A DNA stretch of 52,010 bases from Pseudarthrobacter cellobiosi (GCF_023913755.1 NZ_JAMXBJ010000044.1:1-52010), one strand, 5' to 3'; shown: positions 1 through 9,613, counted from the first letter of the stretch. Notes: generated from the letters alone by a model not told the origin. A program made the numbers and translations.

Positions 1-662
1 AGGGAGCCAACAATGCCTTCGTATCTGATGTCTTGCCGATGCTGAAGGACGTGGGGAAGGTGATGCCGGCTAAGCAGGGTTCCGGCTTGGTACGCGTGCT
101 TATTCCATATGACTTTGGACCTGTTCGTCACGCTGCCTGCCGCTCTATCGATGCTGAATAGCTCCAGAATAGGCGCGCGAAATCGCTACGCACCGTTCAA
201 GGAGTCTCTTCATCATCGCTGTGCCCTCGACCTCAGAGATTCTTCCCTTGGAGATGCTGTTGTAAACGCCATCCGAGTAGTGCGGGAACCCCGGGTTACG
301 TTTGCTTTCCTCCTGAGCTGGCGCCAAAGGCACTCGCACTGAGGATGGGATTCTCTGCCACAAGCCGTGGCACAAAGTCGATGGGCCGTCGGCGGCACCC
401 TAACGAACATGTGTGGGAGTGTCATCGGCGACACTGGAGCAGTCCTTGGGGGAGTACCCGTAGCTGGTCATCGAGCGGAATCTCAGACGGGTTCTCTAGC
501 CCTGCGAGGAAGCTGTGCAGCGATAACGTCGGAGGCGACGAAGCGGCCATGCAGCGACCTGACGAGACACATTATGAAGGCGTGTGGAACAACCATGTGC
601 ACGGCGATAAAGTCTTGATATGCTCAAACTTGCTCTAGTCAGCACACCCACCCCTGTTGTGA
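1..662. other. Unassigned low-GC block abutting broken comEC
   Basis: Apart from the edge fragment at 3-161, only short overlapping open frames are present and none resembles a known family. Base composition is visibly more balanced than the GC-rich remainder. Recognisable ComEC coding sequence starts abruptly at about 663-675, immediately after an in-frame TGA at 660-662. The block is therefore either an insertion, a recombination product or an assembly join. No terminal inverted repeats or transposase motifs were seen. Confidence 0.5.
3..161 (+). CDS. C-terminal fragment of an unrecognised protein (partial at the window edge)
   Basis: The frame is open from the first bases to a TAG at 159-161 and gives 52 residues ending ...RVLIPYDFGPVRHAACRSIDAE (last 22 residues shown in part: LIPYDFGPVRHAA). 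No start lies inside the window, so this could be the tail of a longer gene. Third-position GC is clearly lower than in the genes from 663 onward, consistent with a foreign or chimeric block. I do not recognise a family. Chance openness over 159 bases is quite possible. Confidence 0.25.
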   Translation, partial: GANNAFVSDVLPMLKDVGKVMPAKQGSGLVRVLIPYDFGPVRHAACRSIDAE

Positions 663-1658
663 ACTATCTCTGGAGCCAACTGCAGCCTGGTCCTGGGTGC
701 ACTGCTGATCGCTGCACGCAGCCTCCGCCTGCACCGGCTCCCCGCGGCAGGACTGGCGCTGACCGGCCTGGCAATGTTTGTGGTGCTCGTGGGCCCGGAC
801 GCCAGCGTACTGCGCGCCGCGCTGATGGGGTCAATCGCCGTGGCATCGCTGGCAGGCGGCCGGACGGGCCGCGGACTCAGTTTCCTCTGCCTCGCCGTGA
901 TGGGCCTGCTCCTGATCGACCCCGGCCTCGGTACCAGCTTTGGGTTCCTCTTGTCAGTACTCGCAACCCTGGGCATCATCGTCCTGGGTCGACGGATGAT
1001 TGACTGGACCCCGCCAGTTGTTCCACGCTGGGCAGCCGCGGCCTGGGCCGTCCCGCTGTCCGCGCAGTTGCTGTGCGGCCCGGTGATTGTGCTCCTGCAG
1101 CCCCAGTTTTCCACGTACTCGCTGCTTGCAAACCTAATGGCAGCCCCGCTGGTAGCACCGGTGACATTGCTGGGAACGGCAGCTGTCCCACTGGTGGTTG
1201 CCGCACCGTGGCTGGCCACCATCCTGATCGCCGTGGCAGGCACTTTCAGCGCCGGAGTGGCAGGAACCGCGCGGATCACGGCCGGATTGCCGGGGGCTGC
1301 GCTGCCCTGGCCCGAGGGCCCGTTCGGACTCCTGACCATGGTGCTGCTCTCCCTGCTGACCTTTGCCGGTGTGTGGCTTGCCGTCCGGCCGCGTCAGGTG
1401 TTCCCGTGGGTCCTGGCAGTGCACGCCCGGACGGAATCGGTGTTGGACCTCCTGGAACGGCACCTGGGGGCCCCGTTGTCCAGGCGCTGGCCGGACCGGC
1501 GCGGGCCAGGCCAGCGTGGCCCCGGCTTGGTGGCGGCGGCCCACCGTGGCAGGCTTAGACACTGCACCAGAATTTCCGGGAGGAATCCACAATGGCCGCA
1601 GCCCAGACCACACGAACCAGGACTCCGGCGTCCAACACGGCCACCTGGCGGGACGTGA
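663..1658 (+). pseudogene. comEC: comEC remnant, DNA uptake channel (truncated at both ends)
   Basis: ComEC is the inner-membrane channel that carries single-stranded DNA during transformation. Here similarity begins at the conserved SGAN motif (frame from 663, TISGANCSLVLG) and runs through hydrophobic segments of the Competence domain, including GPDASVLRAALMGS and GTSFGFLLSVLATLGI. The N-terminal soluble/OB part is missing because 1-662 is unrelated. After about 1440 the membrane domain ends and only about 150 bases remain before holA, so the usual C-terminal metallo-beta-lactamase domain is absent. The frame then runs 67 bases into holA. A short tail ending PPWQA plus stop at 1556-1558 in another frame may be the original C-terminus, which would imply an internal deletion near 1530-1545. 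ComEC directly upstream of holA is the normal actinobacterial order. The gene cannot be functional as it stands; whether the damage is biological or from assembly is unknown. Confidence 0.75.
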
Positions 1659-2608
1659 CGCCTGCCGAAATCGTCCTGGTGGGCGGACCGGAGGAATACC
1701 TCGGCATCCGTGCCATGGACCATATCCGCGCCCAGGTGCGCACGGCGTTCCCGGACGTGGAAGTCAGCCGCCTCACGGCCGGCACCTACGAAGCCGGGAC
1801 CCTAGCCATGAACGTCAGCCCCTCACTCTTCGGTGAGCGCAAACTGATCGAAGTCGAAGGCGTTGAAGGCATGAACGATGCCTTCCTGGCCGACGCCCTG
1901 ACCTACCTGGCCCGCCCGGAACCGGACGCGGTCCTCGTCCTGCGCCACGCCGGGGGAGTCCGCGGCAAGAAGCTCCTCGATGCCGTCAAAGCGGGCGGTT
2001 GGCCGGTAGTGGACTGCCAGCCACTCAAGAAAGATGCGGATAAGGCCACCTTCGTGGCAACTGAATTCAGGGCCGCAGGACGCAAGATCAGCTCGGACGC
2101 CGTACAGACGCTGGTCAATGCCGTCGGCGCCAACCTTTCGGAGCTCGCGGCGGCGTGCAGCCAACTGATCGCGGATGCCACGGGAGCAGTGACCCCGGAG
2201 ATGGTGGACCGCTACTACGGCGGCCGGATCGAGGCCACGGCCTTCAAGGTCGCGGACGCAGCCATGGCCGGAAACGGGCCAGTAGCGCTCTCCACCCTTC
2301 GTCACGCGCTTGCCACTGGAGCCGATCCGGTTCCGCTGGTGGCGGCGCTGGCGGCCAAGCTGCGGACGGTGGCGAAAGTTGCCGGCGCCCAGGGGTCCCC
2401 GGCGCAGATCGCCCGGGAACTGGGCATGCAGCCCTGGCTTGTGGAGCAGGCCCAGCGCGATGTGCGCCGTTGGACCCCGGAGGGCCTGGTCCGCTCCATC
2501 CAGGCCACCGCCGAGGCCGACGCCCAGGTAAAGGGCCTTTCGCGCGATCCCGTCTATGCCGTTGAACATGCGGTGACCGTCATCGCAACCTCTGTGCGCG
2601 GGCACTGA
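1592..2608 (+). CDS. holA: DNA polymerase III subunit delta
   Basis: The delta subunit opens the beta sliding clamp as part of the clamp-loader complex in chromosome replication. The product is 338 residues, normal for the family, with the early motif AEIVLVGGPEEYLGIRAMD followed by the AAA+-like fold and a C-terminal collar region. The ATG at 1592 has a good ribosome site, GGGAGG, 8 bases upstream. It follows the comEC remnant, as in other actinobacteria, and converges on rpsT across a shared hairpin at 2676-2704. No promoter was seen; it was probably cotranscribed with comEC. Confidence 0.93.
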   Translation: MAAAQTTRTRTPASNTATWRDVTPAEIVLVGGPEEYLGIRAMDHIRAQVRTAFPDVEVSRLTAGTYEAGTLAMNVSPSLFGERKLIEVEGVEGMNDAFLADALTYLARPEPDAVLVLRHAGGVRGKKLLDAVKAGGWPVVDCQPLKKDADKATFVATEFRAAGRKISSDAVQTLVNAVGANLSELAAACSQLIADATGAVTPEMVDRYYGGRIEATAFKVADAAMAGNGPVALSTLRHALATGADPVPLVAALAAKLRTVAKVAGAQGSPAQIARELGMQPWLVEQAQRDVRRWTPEGLVRSIQATAEADAQVKGLSRDPVYAVEHAVTVIATSVRGH

Positions 2609-2675
2609 CTGACTTCAGCTGATCGCGGCTGCTGTTGGTGGCTCTGGGGCAGAGACGCTGACGGCTTAAAGATGT

Positions 2676-2704
2676 GTGGCCGGCACCCATCGGGTGCCGG
2701 CCAC
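2676..2704. terminator. Bidirectional hairpin between holA and rpsT
   Basis: A perfect 13-bp stem (GTGGCCGGCACCC, loop ATC, matching arm) lies between the convergent holA and rpsT stop codons. The T-tract is poor on both sides, which is common in high-GC actinobacteria. Confidence 0.75.
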
Positions 2705-2732
2705 AATCATCAGTTCAGGTGAACTGGAAACC

Positions 2733-2993
2733 TTACAGCGCGTTGACCTTCTTGGAGATGGCCGACTTGCGGTTTGCTGCGTTGTTCTTGTGCAGAACAC
2801 CCTTGCTGACAGCCTTGTCCAGCTTGCGGCCGGCAACAAGCAGGGCAGCGGCAGCTGCATCCTTGTCGGTGGACTCAACGGCGGTGTTGACGGCGCGGAT
2901 GGCCGTCTTCAGCTCAGACTTGACTGCGTTGTTGCGCAGGCGGGCCTTCTCGTTGGTAAGGATGCGCTTCTTCTGGGACTTGATATTAGCCAC
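2733..2993 (-). CDS. rpsT: 30S ribosomal protein S20
   Basis: S20 binds 16S rRNA early in assembly of the small subunit. The 86-residue basic, helical product starts [20 protein letters not shown], the typical S20 N-terminus, and has the usual length. The start is a GTG at 2993 with AGAGAG about 7 bases upstream. A TATTCT box at 3124-3129 on this strand would give an untranslated leader of roughly 125 bases. Such a leader could host the autoregulation known for S20 in other bacteria, but no specific structure was identified. Confidence 0.97.
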   Translation of the reverse strand: MANIKSQKKRILTNEKARLRNNAVKSELKTAIRAVNTAVESTDKDAAAAALLVAGRKLDKAVSKGVLHKNNAANRKSAISKKVNAL

Positions 2994-3123
2994 GTGTGAA
3001 CTCTCTTTTTAATGCGGAAATGGTCTAGAGGGCTTTCAGATTGGCCATTGACTGAGCGGCGTGGGGATACCTATGGCGGCCAACCATCAGTGGCCGTCGA
3101 CCTGCACGGACACACAGCTATAT

Positions 3124-3129
3124 AGAATA
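3124..3129 (-). promoter_or_regulatory. Candidate -10 box for rpsT
   Basis: TATTCT on the minus strand lies in the AT-rich patch CTATTCTATATAG, unusual for this GC-rich sequence. No convincing -35 box was found. Confidence 0.4.
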
Positions 3130-3161
3130 GCAGACCCCCCGGAAGCTGGCCATTTGGCGGG

Positions 3162-3710
3162 CTATTTCCAGCCGTGTCGCCGCCGGATACCTGCAGCCAC
3201 CAGATCGAAGCGTTTCCGGTCCAGAACAGCACCTTCGCGCCGGATGGCGTCCGGGCTGACCTGAAGGATCCGCCCAAGGTTCGCCTCGCTGGGCCGCCGC
3301 TGGCGGTCCCAGCTGCCGGTCCCGATGTCCACGTACTCTCCGGTCCGGTTGCCGGCCTGGTCGTGGTCCTTGCTGGTGAGCATCACGCCCAGCAGGTACC
3401 GCCCGTTCTTTCCCACCAGCAGAACAGGACGGTCTTTACCCCGGCCGTGGTCCTCTTCATATGGAACCCACGCCCACACAATCTCGCCGGGGTCGGGACT
3501 GCCATCGGGCTGCGGGGCGTACCGGATGGTTGCTGTGCCGTTGAAGTCGCCAGGATAGGCGCCGGGCGTGGCCGGCTTGGAAGTCGGTGCGTGGCGGGCC
3601 GGCGTGGGCGTGGCCGGTCCGGCAGATCCGGTTGGACCTGAACGGAACTTCTGCAGGAACCTGACGGATATCCGGACGGCGTTGGCCAAGGAGCGGAGGT
3701 TGATAGGCAT
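3162..3710 (-). CDS. PemK/MazF-family toxin-like protein, no antitoxin
   Basis: The 182-residue product has an N-terminal helix (1-25), a Pro/Ala/Thr-rich linker (about 25-50) and a C-terminal PemK/MazF-like beta-barrel starting at PGEIVWAWVPYEEDHGRGK, with the family motif KDRPVLLVG. MazF-type proteins are usually ribosome-independent mRNA endonucleases. No antitoxin gene lies beside it: rpsT is downstream and lepA is divergent. The long linker and missing partner suggest a chromosomally fixed, perhaps non-toxic member. The ATG at 3710 lies 6 bases from TAGTCT (3717-3722), so the transcript may be leaderless. Confidence 0.75.
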   Translation of the reverse strand: MPINLRSLANAVRISVRFLQKFRSGPTGSAGPATPTPARHAPTSKPATPGAYPGDFNGTATIRYAPQPDGSPDPGEIVWAWVPYEEDHGRGKDRPVLLVGKNGRYLLGVMLTSKDHDQAGNRTGEYVDIGTGSWDRQRRPSEANLGRILQVSPDAIRREGAVLDRKRFDLVAAGIRRRHGWK

Positions 3711-3871
3711 GGGGCAAGACTATCTCCGGGCCCTGGTACCGGTTTGACCTGAATGCAATACGATGCGCCCGGACGTGGGAGACTGGAAGTTCCAAATGTG
3801 CGGTACAGCCGCAGGGTGCCTTCGGTGCGTCCTGGCGGTGGCCGCGTGAATGCCAACAGTAAGGACCCTGC

Positions 3872-5725
3872 GTGTCTCCCATGGCCCGCACCGCCCCGGT
3901 GCCCGCCGCGACAGATCCGGCCATCATTCGGAATTTCTGCATCATCGCGCACATTGACCACGGCAAGTCCACCTTGGCCGACCGCATGCTGCAGTACACC
4001 GGGGTGGTTAAGTCCCGCGATATGAAGGCCCAGTACCTGGACCGCATGGACATTGAGCGCGAACGCGGCATCACGATTAAGTCCCAGGCGGTCCGTATGC
4101 CCTGGGAGCTCGACGGCACCAGCTACGCGCTGAACATGATCGACACGCCCGGCCACGTGGACTTCACCTACGAGGTGTCCCGTTCGCTGGCCGCCTGCGA
4201 AGGTGCAGTGCTGCTCGTTGACGCGGCGCAGGGCATCGAGGCCCAGACCCTCGCGAACCTGTACCTGGCGATGGAAAACAACCTCACCATCATCCCGGTG
4301 CTGAACAAGATCGACCTCCCGGCAGCCCAGCCTGAGAAGTACGCGGCCGAACTAGCCAGCCTGATCGGCGGCGACCCCGACGACGTGCTCCGCGTCTCCG
4401 GCAAGACCGGCATGGGCGTCGAGGTCCTGCTGGACAAAATCGTCCGTGACCTGCCGGCCCCCGTGGGTGACCCGAATGCCCCCGCGCGCGCCATGATCTT
4501 CGACTCGGTCTACGACACGTACCGCGGTGTGGTCACGTACGTCCGCGTCGTTGACGGCATGCTCCACCCCCGTGAACGCATCCAGATGATGTCCACCCGC
4601 GCCACCCACGAACTTCTCGAGATCGGGGTGAGTTCCCCGGAGCCCACCCCTTCCAAAGGCCTCGGCGTGGGCGAAGTGGGCTACCTCATCACCGGGGTGA
4701 AGGACGTCCGCCTGTCCAAGGTCGGCGACACCGTCACCAACCTTGCCAAGCCTGCCACTGCCTCCCTTCCCGGCTATGCCGATGCCAAGCCGATGGTGTT
4801 CTCCGGCCTGTATCCGCTGGACGGCACGGACTACCCGGTGCTCCGCGATGCGCTGGAGAAGCTGATGCTCAACGACGCCGCACTGGTGTACGAGCCTGAA
4901 ACGTCGGCCGCGCTCGGCTTCGGCTTCCGCGTCGGCTTCCTCGGCCTGCTCCACCTGGAAATCACCAGGGAGCGGCTCGAACGCGAATACAATCTTGACC
5001 TGATCTCCACTGCCCCCAACGTGGAGTACGAGGTGACGCTGGAGGACAAGAAGGTGGTCCATGTGACCAACCCCAGCGAATACCCTTCCGGCAAGATCGC
5101 AGAGGTCCGCGAGCCGATGGTGGCTGCCACCATCCTGGCGCCGAATGAGTTTGTGGGCGCCATCATGGAACTCTGCCAGAGCCGCCGCGGTGTTATTGGC
5201 GGCATGGACTACCTGTCCGAGGACAGGGTCGAAATCCGGTACCGGTTGCCGCTCGCTGAGATCGTGTTCGATTTCTTTGACATCCTCAAATCCAAGACGC
5301 GGGGCTACGGCTCGCTGGACTGGAAGGCCGACGGCGAGCAGGTGGCCGACTTGGTCAAGGTGGACATCATGCTCCAGGGCGAACAGGTGGATGCCTTCTC
5401 CGCTATCACGCACCGCGAGAAGGCTTATGCCTACGGTGTGATGATGACCGGCAAACTGCGCGAGCTGATTCCCCGCCAGCAGTTCGAAGTGCCCATCCAG
5501 GCTGCCATCGGCTCCAGGATCATCGCCCGGGAAAGCATCCGGGCCATCCGCAAGGACGTTCTGGCCAAGTGCTACGGCGGCGACATTTCCCGTAAGCGCA
5601 AGCTGCTGGAGAAGCAGAAGGAAGGCAAAAAGCGTATGAAGATGGTGGGCCGCGTTGAGGTCCCCCAGGAAGCCTTCATCGCTGCGCTGACCACCGACGA
5701 GTCCAAGGACAAGGCCAAGAAGTAG
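3872..5725 (+). CDS. lepA: Elongation factor 4 (back-translocating GTPase LepA)
   Basis: LepA/EF4 is a ribosomal GTPase that acts on stalled or misassembled ribosomes. The 617-residue product shows G1 AHIDHGKST (26-34), G2 [11 protein letters not shown]3 DTPGHVDF, G4 NKID, EF-G-like domains II, III and V, and a basic C-terminal domain ending in a Lys-rich tail. The GTG at 3872 is preferred because AAGGA lies 6 bases upstream; the ATG at 3881 would be 15 bases away. It is divergent from the PemK-like gene and followed closely by hemW, probably in one transcript. Confidence 0.96.
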   Translation: MSPMARTAPVPAATDPAIIRNFCIIAHIDHGKSTLADRMLQYTGVVKSRDMKAQYLDRMDIERERGITIKSQAVRMPWELDGTSYALNMIDTPGHVDFTYEVSRSLAACEGAVLLVDAAQGIEAQTLANLYLAMENNLTIIPVLNKIDLPAAQPEKYAAELASLIGGDPDDVLRVSGKTGMGVEVLLDKIVRDLPAPVGDPNAPARAMIFDSVYDTYRGVVTYVRVVDGMLHPRERIQMMSTRATHELLEIGVSSPEPTPSKGLGVGEVGYLITGVKDVRLSKVGDTVTNLAKPATASLPGYADAKPMVFSGLYPLDGTDYPVLRDALEKLMLNDAALVYEPETSAALGFGFRVGFLGLLHLEITRERLEREYNLDLISTAPNVEYEVTLEDKKVVHVTNPSEYPSGKIAEVREPMVAATILAPNEFVGAIMELCQSRRGVIGGMDYLSEDRVEIRYRLPLAEIVFDFFDILKSKTRGYGSLDWKADGEQVADLVKVDIMLQGEQVDAFSAITHREKAYAYGVMMTGKLRELIPRQQFEVPIQAAIGSRIIARESIRAIRKDVLAKCYGGDISRKRKLLEKQKEGKKRMKMVGRVEVPQEAFIAALTTDESKDKAKK

Positions 5726-5761
5726 TGATGACAGTGGCCGGCAACACCGGAGGTCCCTGCG

Positions 5762-6991
5762 GTGCCTAGCATTCTTCCGCTCGGCGACCCCGCGCCGTCG
5801 GACGGTCTGCTGCCCGCCCAGGCAGTGGACGGTGCGGCGGACCGGGCCTTCGGCCTGTACGTGCACATCCCGTTCTGCGCGGTGCGTTGCGGATACTGCG
5901 ACTTCAACACGTACACGGCCACCGAGCTGGGCGGCGGAGCGTCGCAGGACGCCTACGCCACCACGGCCGTGTCCGAAGTGGATCTTGCGGCCACGGTCCT
6001 GCGGGACTCGGGTCTTCCGGACCGGCCCCTGAGCACAGTCTTTTTCGGCGGCGGCACCCCCACGCTGCTCCCTGCGGAAGACCTCGCCCGGATCCTGACG
6101 GCCGCCGTCGGACACTGGGGCCTGGAACCCGGCGCCGAAGTGACCACCGAAGCAAACCCGGACTCGGTCACCCCTGCATCCCTGCAGGTGCTGGCCGATG
6201 CTGGTTTCACCCGGGTTTCCTTTGGCATGCAGTCTGCCGTTCCCCATGTCCTGAAGGTCCTGGACCGCACGCACACGCCCAGCCGCGTGCCGCAGGTGGT
6301 GCAGTGGGCGCGCGATGCCGGACTGGCCGTGAGCCTGGACCTGATCTACGGGACGCCGGGGGAGTCCCTGGAGGACTGGCGGTTCTCACTGGAGACGGCA
6401 TTGTCCTACAAGCCTGACCACATCAGTGCCTACGCGCTGATCGTTGAGGACGGCACCAAGCTGGCCGCCCAGATCCGCCGGGGTGAAGTCCCGGGAATCG
6501 ACGACGACGACCACGCCGACAAGTACGAACTCGCCGACCAACTGATCGGCGCGGCGGGCCTCAGCTGGTATGAGGTCAGCAACTGGTCCCGGACGCCGGA
6601 GCAGGCATGCCGGCACAACCTTGCGTACTGGCGGGGGGACGACTGGTGGGGCATCGGACCAGGTGCGCATTCACACGTCGGCGGAGTGCGGTGGTGGAAC
6701 GTCAAGCACCCCACGGCCTATGCCGGACGGCTCGCTCAGGGCCTGTCACCGGCCGCCGGTCGGGAAACCCTCGACGCCGGAACCCGCGACGTGGAGCGCG
6801 TGATGCTTGAGGCCCGGCTCGTGTCGGGGCTGGCAACGTCGACGCTGGGCGAACACGGCCGTCACGCCGTGGCCGGGCTCATTGCCGACGGCCTGGTGGA
6901 GCCGCCGGCTGCCTTCCACGGCAAGCTGGTGTTGACACTGAAGGGCCGCCTGCTGGCCGACGCTGTGGTCCGCAGGATCCTGCCGGACTGA
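5762..6991 (+). CDS. hemW: Radical SAM heme chaperone HemW
   Basis: HemW (formerly called HemN-like coproporphyrinogen oxidase) binds heme and delivers it to respiratory enzymes. The 409-residue protein carries the radical SAM cluster motif C39-x3-C43-x2-C46 (FCAVRCGYCDF), the GGGTP motif (FFGGGTPTLL) and a C-terminal HemN-type domain. The GTG at 5762 is supported by GGAGG 8 bases upstream. The C-x2-C pair is not followed by the extra Cys of true HemN, in line with a chaperone. It lies 36 bases after lepA, a common pairing, and converges on the DUF4870 gene. Confidence 0.92.
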   Translation: MPSILPLGDPAPSDGLLPAQAVDGAADRAFGLYVHIPFCAVRCGYCDFNTYTATELGGGASQDAYATTAVSEVDLAATVLRDSGLPDRPLSTVFFGGGTPTLLPAEDLARILTAAVGHWGLEPGAEVTTEANPDSVTPASLQVLADAGFTRVSFGMQSAVPHVLKVLDRTHTPSRVPQVVQWARDAGLAVSLDLIYGTPGESLEDWRFSLETALSYKPDHISAYALIVEDGTKLAAQIRRGEVPGIDDDDHADKYELADQLIGAAGLSWYEVSNWSRTPEQACRHNLAYWRGDDWWGIGPGAHSHVGGVRWWNVKHPTAYAGRLAQGLSPAAGRETLDAGTRDVERVMLEARLVSGLATSTLGEHGRHAVAGLIADGLVEPPAAFHGKLVLTLKGRLLADAVVRRILPD

Positions 6992-7055
6992 CTGGTGGGC
7001 CCACGCCCGCAGGGTTCCCTGGCCGGGCCTTGCGAGGTTAGGGTGCGGGTGGGGA

Positions 7056-7475
7056 CTACTTGATCCAGCGCAGGTTGTACTGGTAGCGGTGCGGCTGGCC
7101 CTTATTGACGTGGATACCTGCGGCCACGGAGAAGCAGGTCAGGGCAATCCAGATCAGGGTGGCGATGACAGCGAAGATATTTCCCACCACCGGAATGAAC
7201 ACCAGGAGGTTGGCCACCAGCGCCGCAATGGTGGGCGGCAGGCTGAAGTTCAGCGCTTCCTTGGATTCCTGGGCGGTAAACGGCCCGCGCTCACGGAAAA
7301 TCAGGTAGATCAGCAGTGACGGAACACAGCCGAGGATCCCCCCGAAGTGTGCCAGCGTGGCCCACTGGCGGTCTTCGCTGGCCGTCAGGGGCAGCGCATT
7401 TGCCGGAACGCCTTGGTACTCGGAACGGCCCTGGCCGCCGTGGTCGTCCCGGTGCTCGCGTGCGTTTTGTGCCAC
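7056..7475 (-). CDS. DUF4870 membrane protein
   Basis: The 139-residue product has a short hydrophilic N-terminus, then ASEDRQWATLAHFGGILG and two to three hydrophobic segments (about 45-70, 85-125), the pattern of DUF4870/Tic20-like small membrane proteins of unknown function. A longer open frame extends upstream to 7835, but the GTG at 7475 is preceded by a GGAAG ribosome site about 7 bases away and gives the family length. The gene ends 64 bases from hemW, tail to tail. Confidence 0.82.
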   Translation of the reverse strand: MAQNAREHRDDHGGQGRSEYQGVPANALPLTASEDRQWATLAHFGGILGCVPSLLIYLIFRERGPFTAQESKEALNFSLPPTIAALVANLLVFIPVVGNIFAVIATLIWIALTCFSVAAGIHVNKGQPHRYQYNLRWIK

Positions 7476-7603
7476 GGTTTTCTTCCTTCGAAAGTGCAAT
7501 GGTGCTGGGTTGGAGAATGCCGGACTGAAGCAACTGCAGCCTCCGCAGTACCAAGAATACTGGTTCAGCCACCAAATGCCGCCGCCAGCAGCCGGATCCG
7601 GCG

Positions 7604-8452
7604 TTAAGGCACCGTCAGGAAGTCGATGACTTCCTCCACTCTCCCGAGCAGTGATGCTTCCAGGTCCGCGTAGCTTCGGACAGCGCCCAGCAGCTTTTGC
7701 CAGCCAAGTCCGACGTCTTCCTTGGTGGAGTGCGGCCAGCCGAACGCTGCCAGGATTCCGGTCTTCCAGTCCTGCCCGCGGGGCACCACTGGCCATTGTT
7801 CGATGCCCAGTACAGCGGGCCGGATCGCCTGCCACACGTCAACGTAAGGGTGCCCGACGATCAGGACATTCCCCGCCGCGCCGGGGGAGGCCATCACGGC
7901 AGCCGCGATGCGCCACTCCTTCGAGTCCGGCACCAGATGGTCCACCAGGACCCCCAGCCGCCGCCCCGGACCGGGACCAAATGCGGCTACCGCCCCCGCC
8001 AAATCATCAATGCCATGCAAAGGCTCGACGACGATGCCCTCTACGCGGAGATCGTCACCCCAGACTTTTTCCACGAGTTCGGCGTCGTGTTTTCCCTCCA
8101 CCCAGATTCTGCTGGCTTTGGCCACCTGGGCACGCTGGCCGGCCACGCGGACTGAGCCCGACGCCGTCCGGCCGGCGACCACGGGGGCGGCCTGCCTGGG
8201 CGCCGGGGGAACGAGCCGGATGGGCTGCCCCTCCAGGAGGAACCCGAAGCCGAGCCGGAAGGACCGGGACTTGCCGCGTCGGTCTTCGAGGGCCACTACA
8301 TGCATGCCACCGGACTTCTCCACCCGGGTCACCGCTCCCACCCAGCCTGACTGGGCATCTTCGAGAACCATGCCACGTTCCACGGGGACCTCAGGGAGTT
8401 CGCTTCTGACGGGCGCAGTGATCTCCTGTGGACCCCAGTTCTGGTACTGCAT
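7604..8452 (-). CDS. DUF3097 family protein
   Basis: The 282-residue product starts MQYQNWGPQEITAPVRSELP and matches the actinobacterial DUF3097 family, which is of unknown function. Its middle part, with VEGKHDAELVEKVWGDDL, looks like a Toprim-type acidic motif (E-G-K-H-D), suggesting nucleic-acid chemistry; this is inference. The ATG at 8452 is chosen because AAGGTGGA lies 8 bases upstream. An upstream ATG at 8533 would add 27 residues but has no ribosome site and would sit against the CIRCE element. It is divergent from hrcA, as in related genomes. Confidence 0.85.
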   Translation of the reverse strand: MQYQNWGPQEITAPVRSELPEVPVERGMVLEDAQSGWVGAVTRVEKSGGMHVVALEDRRGKSRSFRLGFGFLLEGQPIRLVPPAPRQAAPVVAGRTASGSVRVAGQRAQVAKASRIWVEGKHDAELVEKVWGDDLRVEGIVVEPLHGIDDLAGAVAAFGPGPGRRLGVLVDHLVPDSKEWRIAAAVMASPGAAGNVLIVGHPYVDVWQAIRPAVLGIEQWPVVPRGQDWKTGILAAFGWPHSTKEDVGLGWQKLLGAVRSYADLEASLLGRVEEVIDFLTVP

Positions 8453-8542
8453 GGATTGATTCCACCTTGCCGCTAGATCCTGGCCCGGAATTTCGCCCGG
8501 AGCGGTACCAATGCTAACAACGGGGTGACTCATATTAGACTG

Positions 8543-8569
8543 TTAGCACTTAGGCATGTCGAGTGCTAA
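8543..8569. promoter_or_regulatory. CIRCE operator (HrcA binding site)
   Basis: TTAGCACTT, 9 bases, GAGTGCTAA. This matches the CIRCE consensus TTAGCACTC-N9-GAGTGCTAA with one mismatch. It lies 30 bases before hrcA, just after an AT-rich TATTAG patch (8533-8538), so HrcA probably represses its own operon and may also affect the divergent DUF3097 gene. Confidence 0.95.
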
Positions 8570-8599
8570 CCCTGCAGTGACCACGGATGGAGGTGGAGT

Positions 8600-9613
8600 A
8601 TGAGCGAGCCGCGCAAACTCGAAGTACTGCGCGCCATCGTGGAGGACTATGTGCACTCCCGCGAGCCAGTAGGTTCAAAAGCACTCGTGGAACGCCACCA
8701 CCTCGGCGTGTCCAGTGCCACCATCCGCAACGACATGGCGGCCTTGGAAGACGACGGCCTGATCACGGCCCCGCACACCAGCGCCGGACGGATCCCCACA
8801 GACAAAGGCTATCGGCTGTTTGTGGACCAGATTTCAGCGGTAAAGCCGCTTTCCCAGGCGGAACGGCGCGCAATCCAGTCGCTGCTGGAGGGCGCAGACG
8901 ATCTGGACGACGTCCTGGACAGGACCGTCAGGATGCTGTCGCAGCTGACCAACCAGGTCGCCGTGGTGCAGTATCCGCATCTGAGCCGCGCCACGATCCG
9001 CCACATCGAATTCGTCCTGCTCGCGCCCCGGCAAGTCCTGGTGGTCCTCATCGCCACCACCGGCAAGGTCGAACAGCGCGTGATCGACGTCGGCCAGGAC
9101 CTCGGCGACGACGCCATCGCCGCGTTGCGGACACACTTCCTCGGATCACTCGCGGGCATCTCGCTGAGCCGGCTGACCCCCTCGCTTCCGGGAGTCGTTT
9201 CGTCCGTCAGCCCGGGCCAGCGCGCGGCGGCCCAGGCTTTGGCCCACGGGCTGGAAACGCTCGCCCACAACAGCCGCGAGGAGCGCATGGTCATGGCCGG
9301 AACGGCGAACCTCGCCCGCTCCAATGTGGATTTTCCGCTCAGTATCGGACCGGTCCTGGAAGCCCTCGAGGAGCAGGTTGTCCTGCTGCGCCTCCTGAGC
9401 GACATGGCGCAGGATCCGAGGGGCGTGGCAGTCAGCATCGGGCGTGAAAACCCGTACGACGGGCTCGCGGAAGCCTCCGTGGTGGCCACGGGCTACGGAC
9501 CAGACAGCAATGCCAAGATCGGTGTGCTGGGCCCCACCCGGATGGACTATCCCACCACCATGGCCGCCGTCAGGGCAGTAGCCCGTTACCTTTCAAGAAT
9601 TCTGGGTCCGTAA
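8600..9613 (+). CDS. hrcA: Heat-inducible transcription repressor HrcA
   Basis: HrcA binds CIRCE and represses heat-shock genes, with GroEL as the usual folding sensor. The 337-residue product has an N-terminal winged helix ([38 protein letters not shown]) and a C-terminal GAF-like dimer domain, at normal length. The ATG has GGAGG upstream (GGAGGTGGAGT). A perfect-type CIRCE sits directly upstream, so autoregulation is expected. dnaJ follows 77 bases downstream, giving the standard actinobacterial hrcA-dnaJ unit. Confidence 0.97.
   Translation: MSEPRKLEVLRAIVEDYVHSREPVGSKALVERHHLGVSSATIRNDMAALEDDGLITAPHTSAGRIPTDKGYRLFVDQISAVKPLSQAERRAIQSLLEGADDLDDVLDRTVRMLSQLTNQVAVVQYPHLSRATIRHIEFVLLAPRQVLVVLIATTGKVEQRVIDVGQDLGDDAIAALRTHFLGSLAGISLSRLTPSLPGVVSSVSPGQRAAAQALAHGLETLAHNSREERMVMAGTANLARSNVDFPLSIGPVLEALEEQVVLLRLLSDMAQDPRGVAVSIGRENPYDGLAEASVVATGYGPDSNAKIGVLGPTRMDYPTTMAAVRAVARYLSRILGP

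Noticed and set aside
3019..3034. TGGTCTAGA near rpsT resembling a second dre site
   Set aside because: Only the left half matches; the right half (GGGCT) breaks the inverted repeat, and rpsT is not an expected target.
4352..6274. A 640-codon open frame antisense to lepA and hemW
   Set aside because: It is a high-GC shadow frame with low-complexity composition; both sense genes are clear full-length families.
8453..8533. 27-residue N-terminal extension of the DUF3097 protein
   Set aside because: The ATG at 8533 has no ribosome site and abuts CIRCE, while the ATG at 8452 has a strong one.
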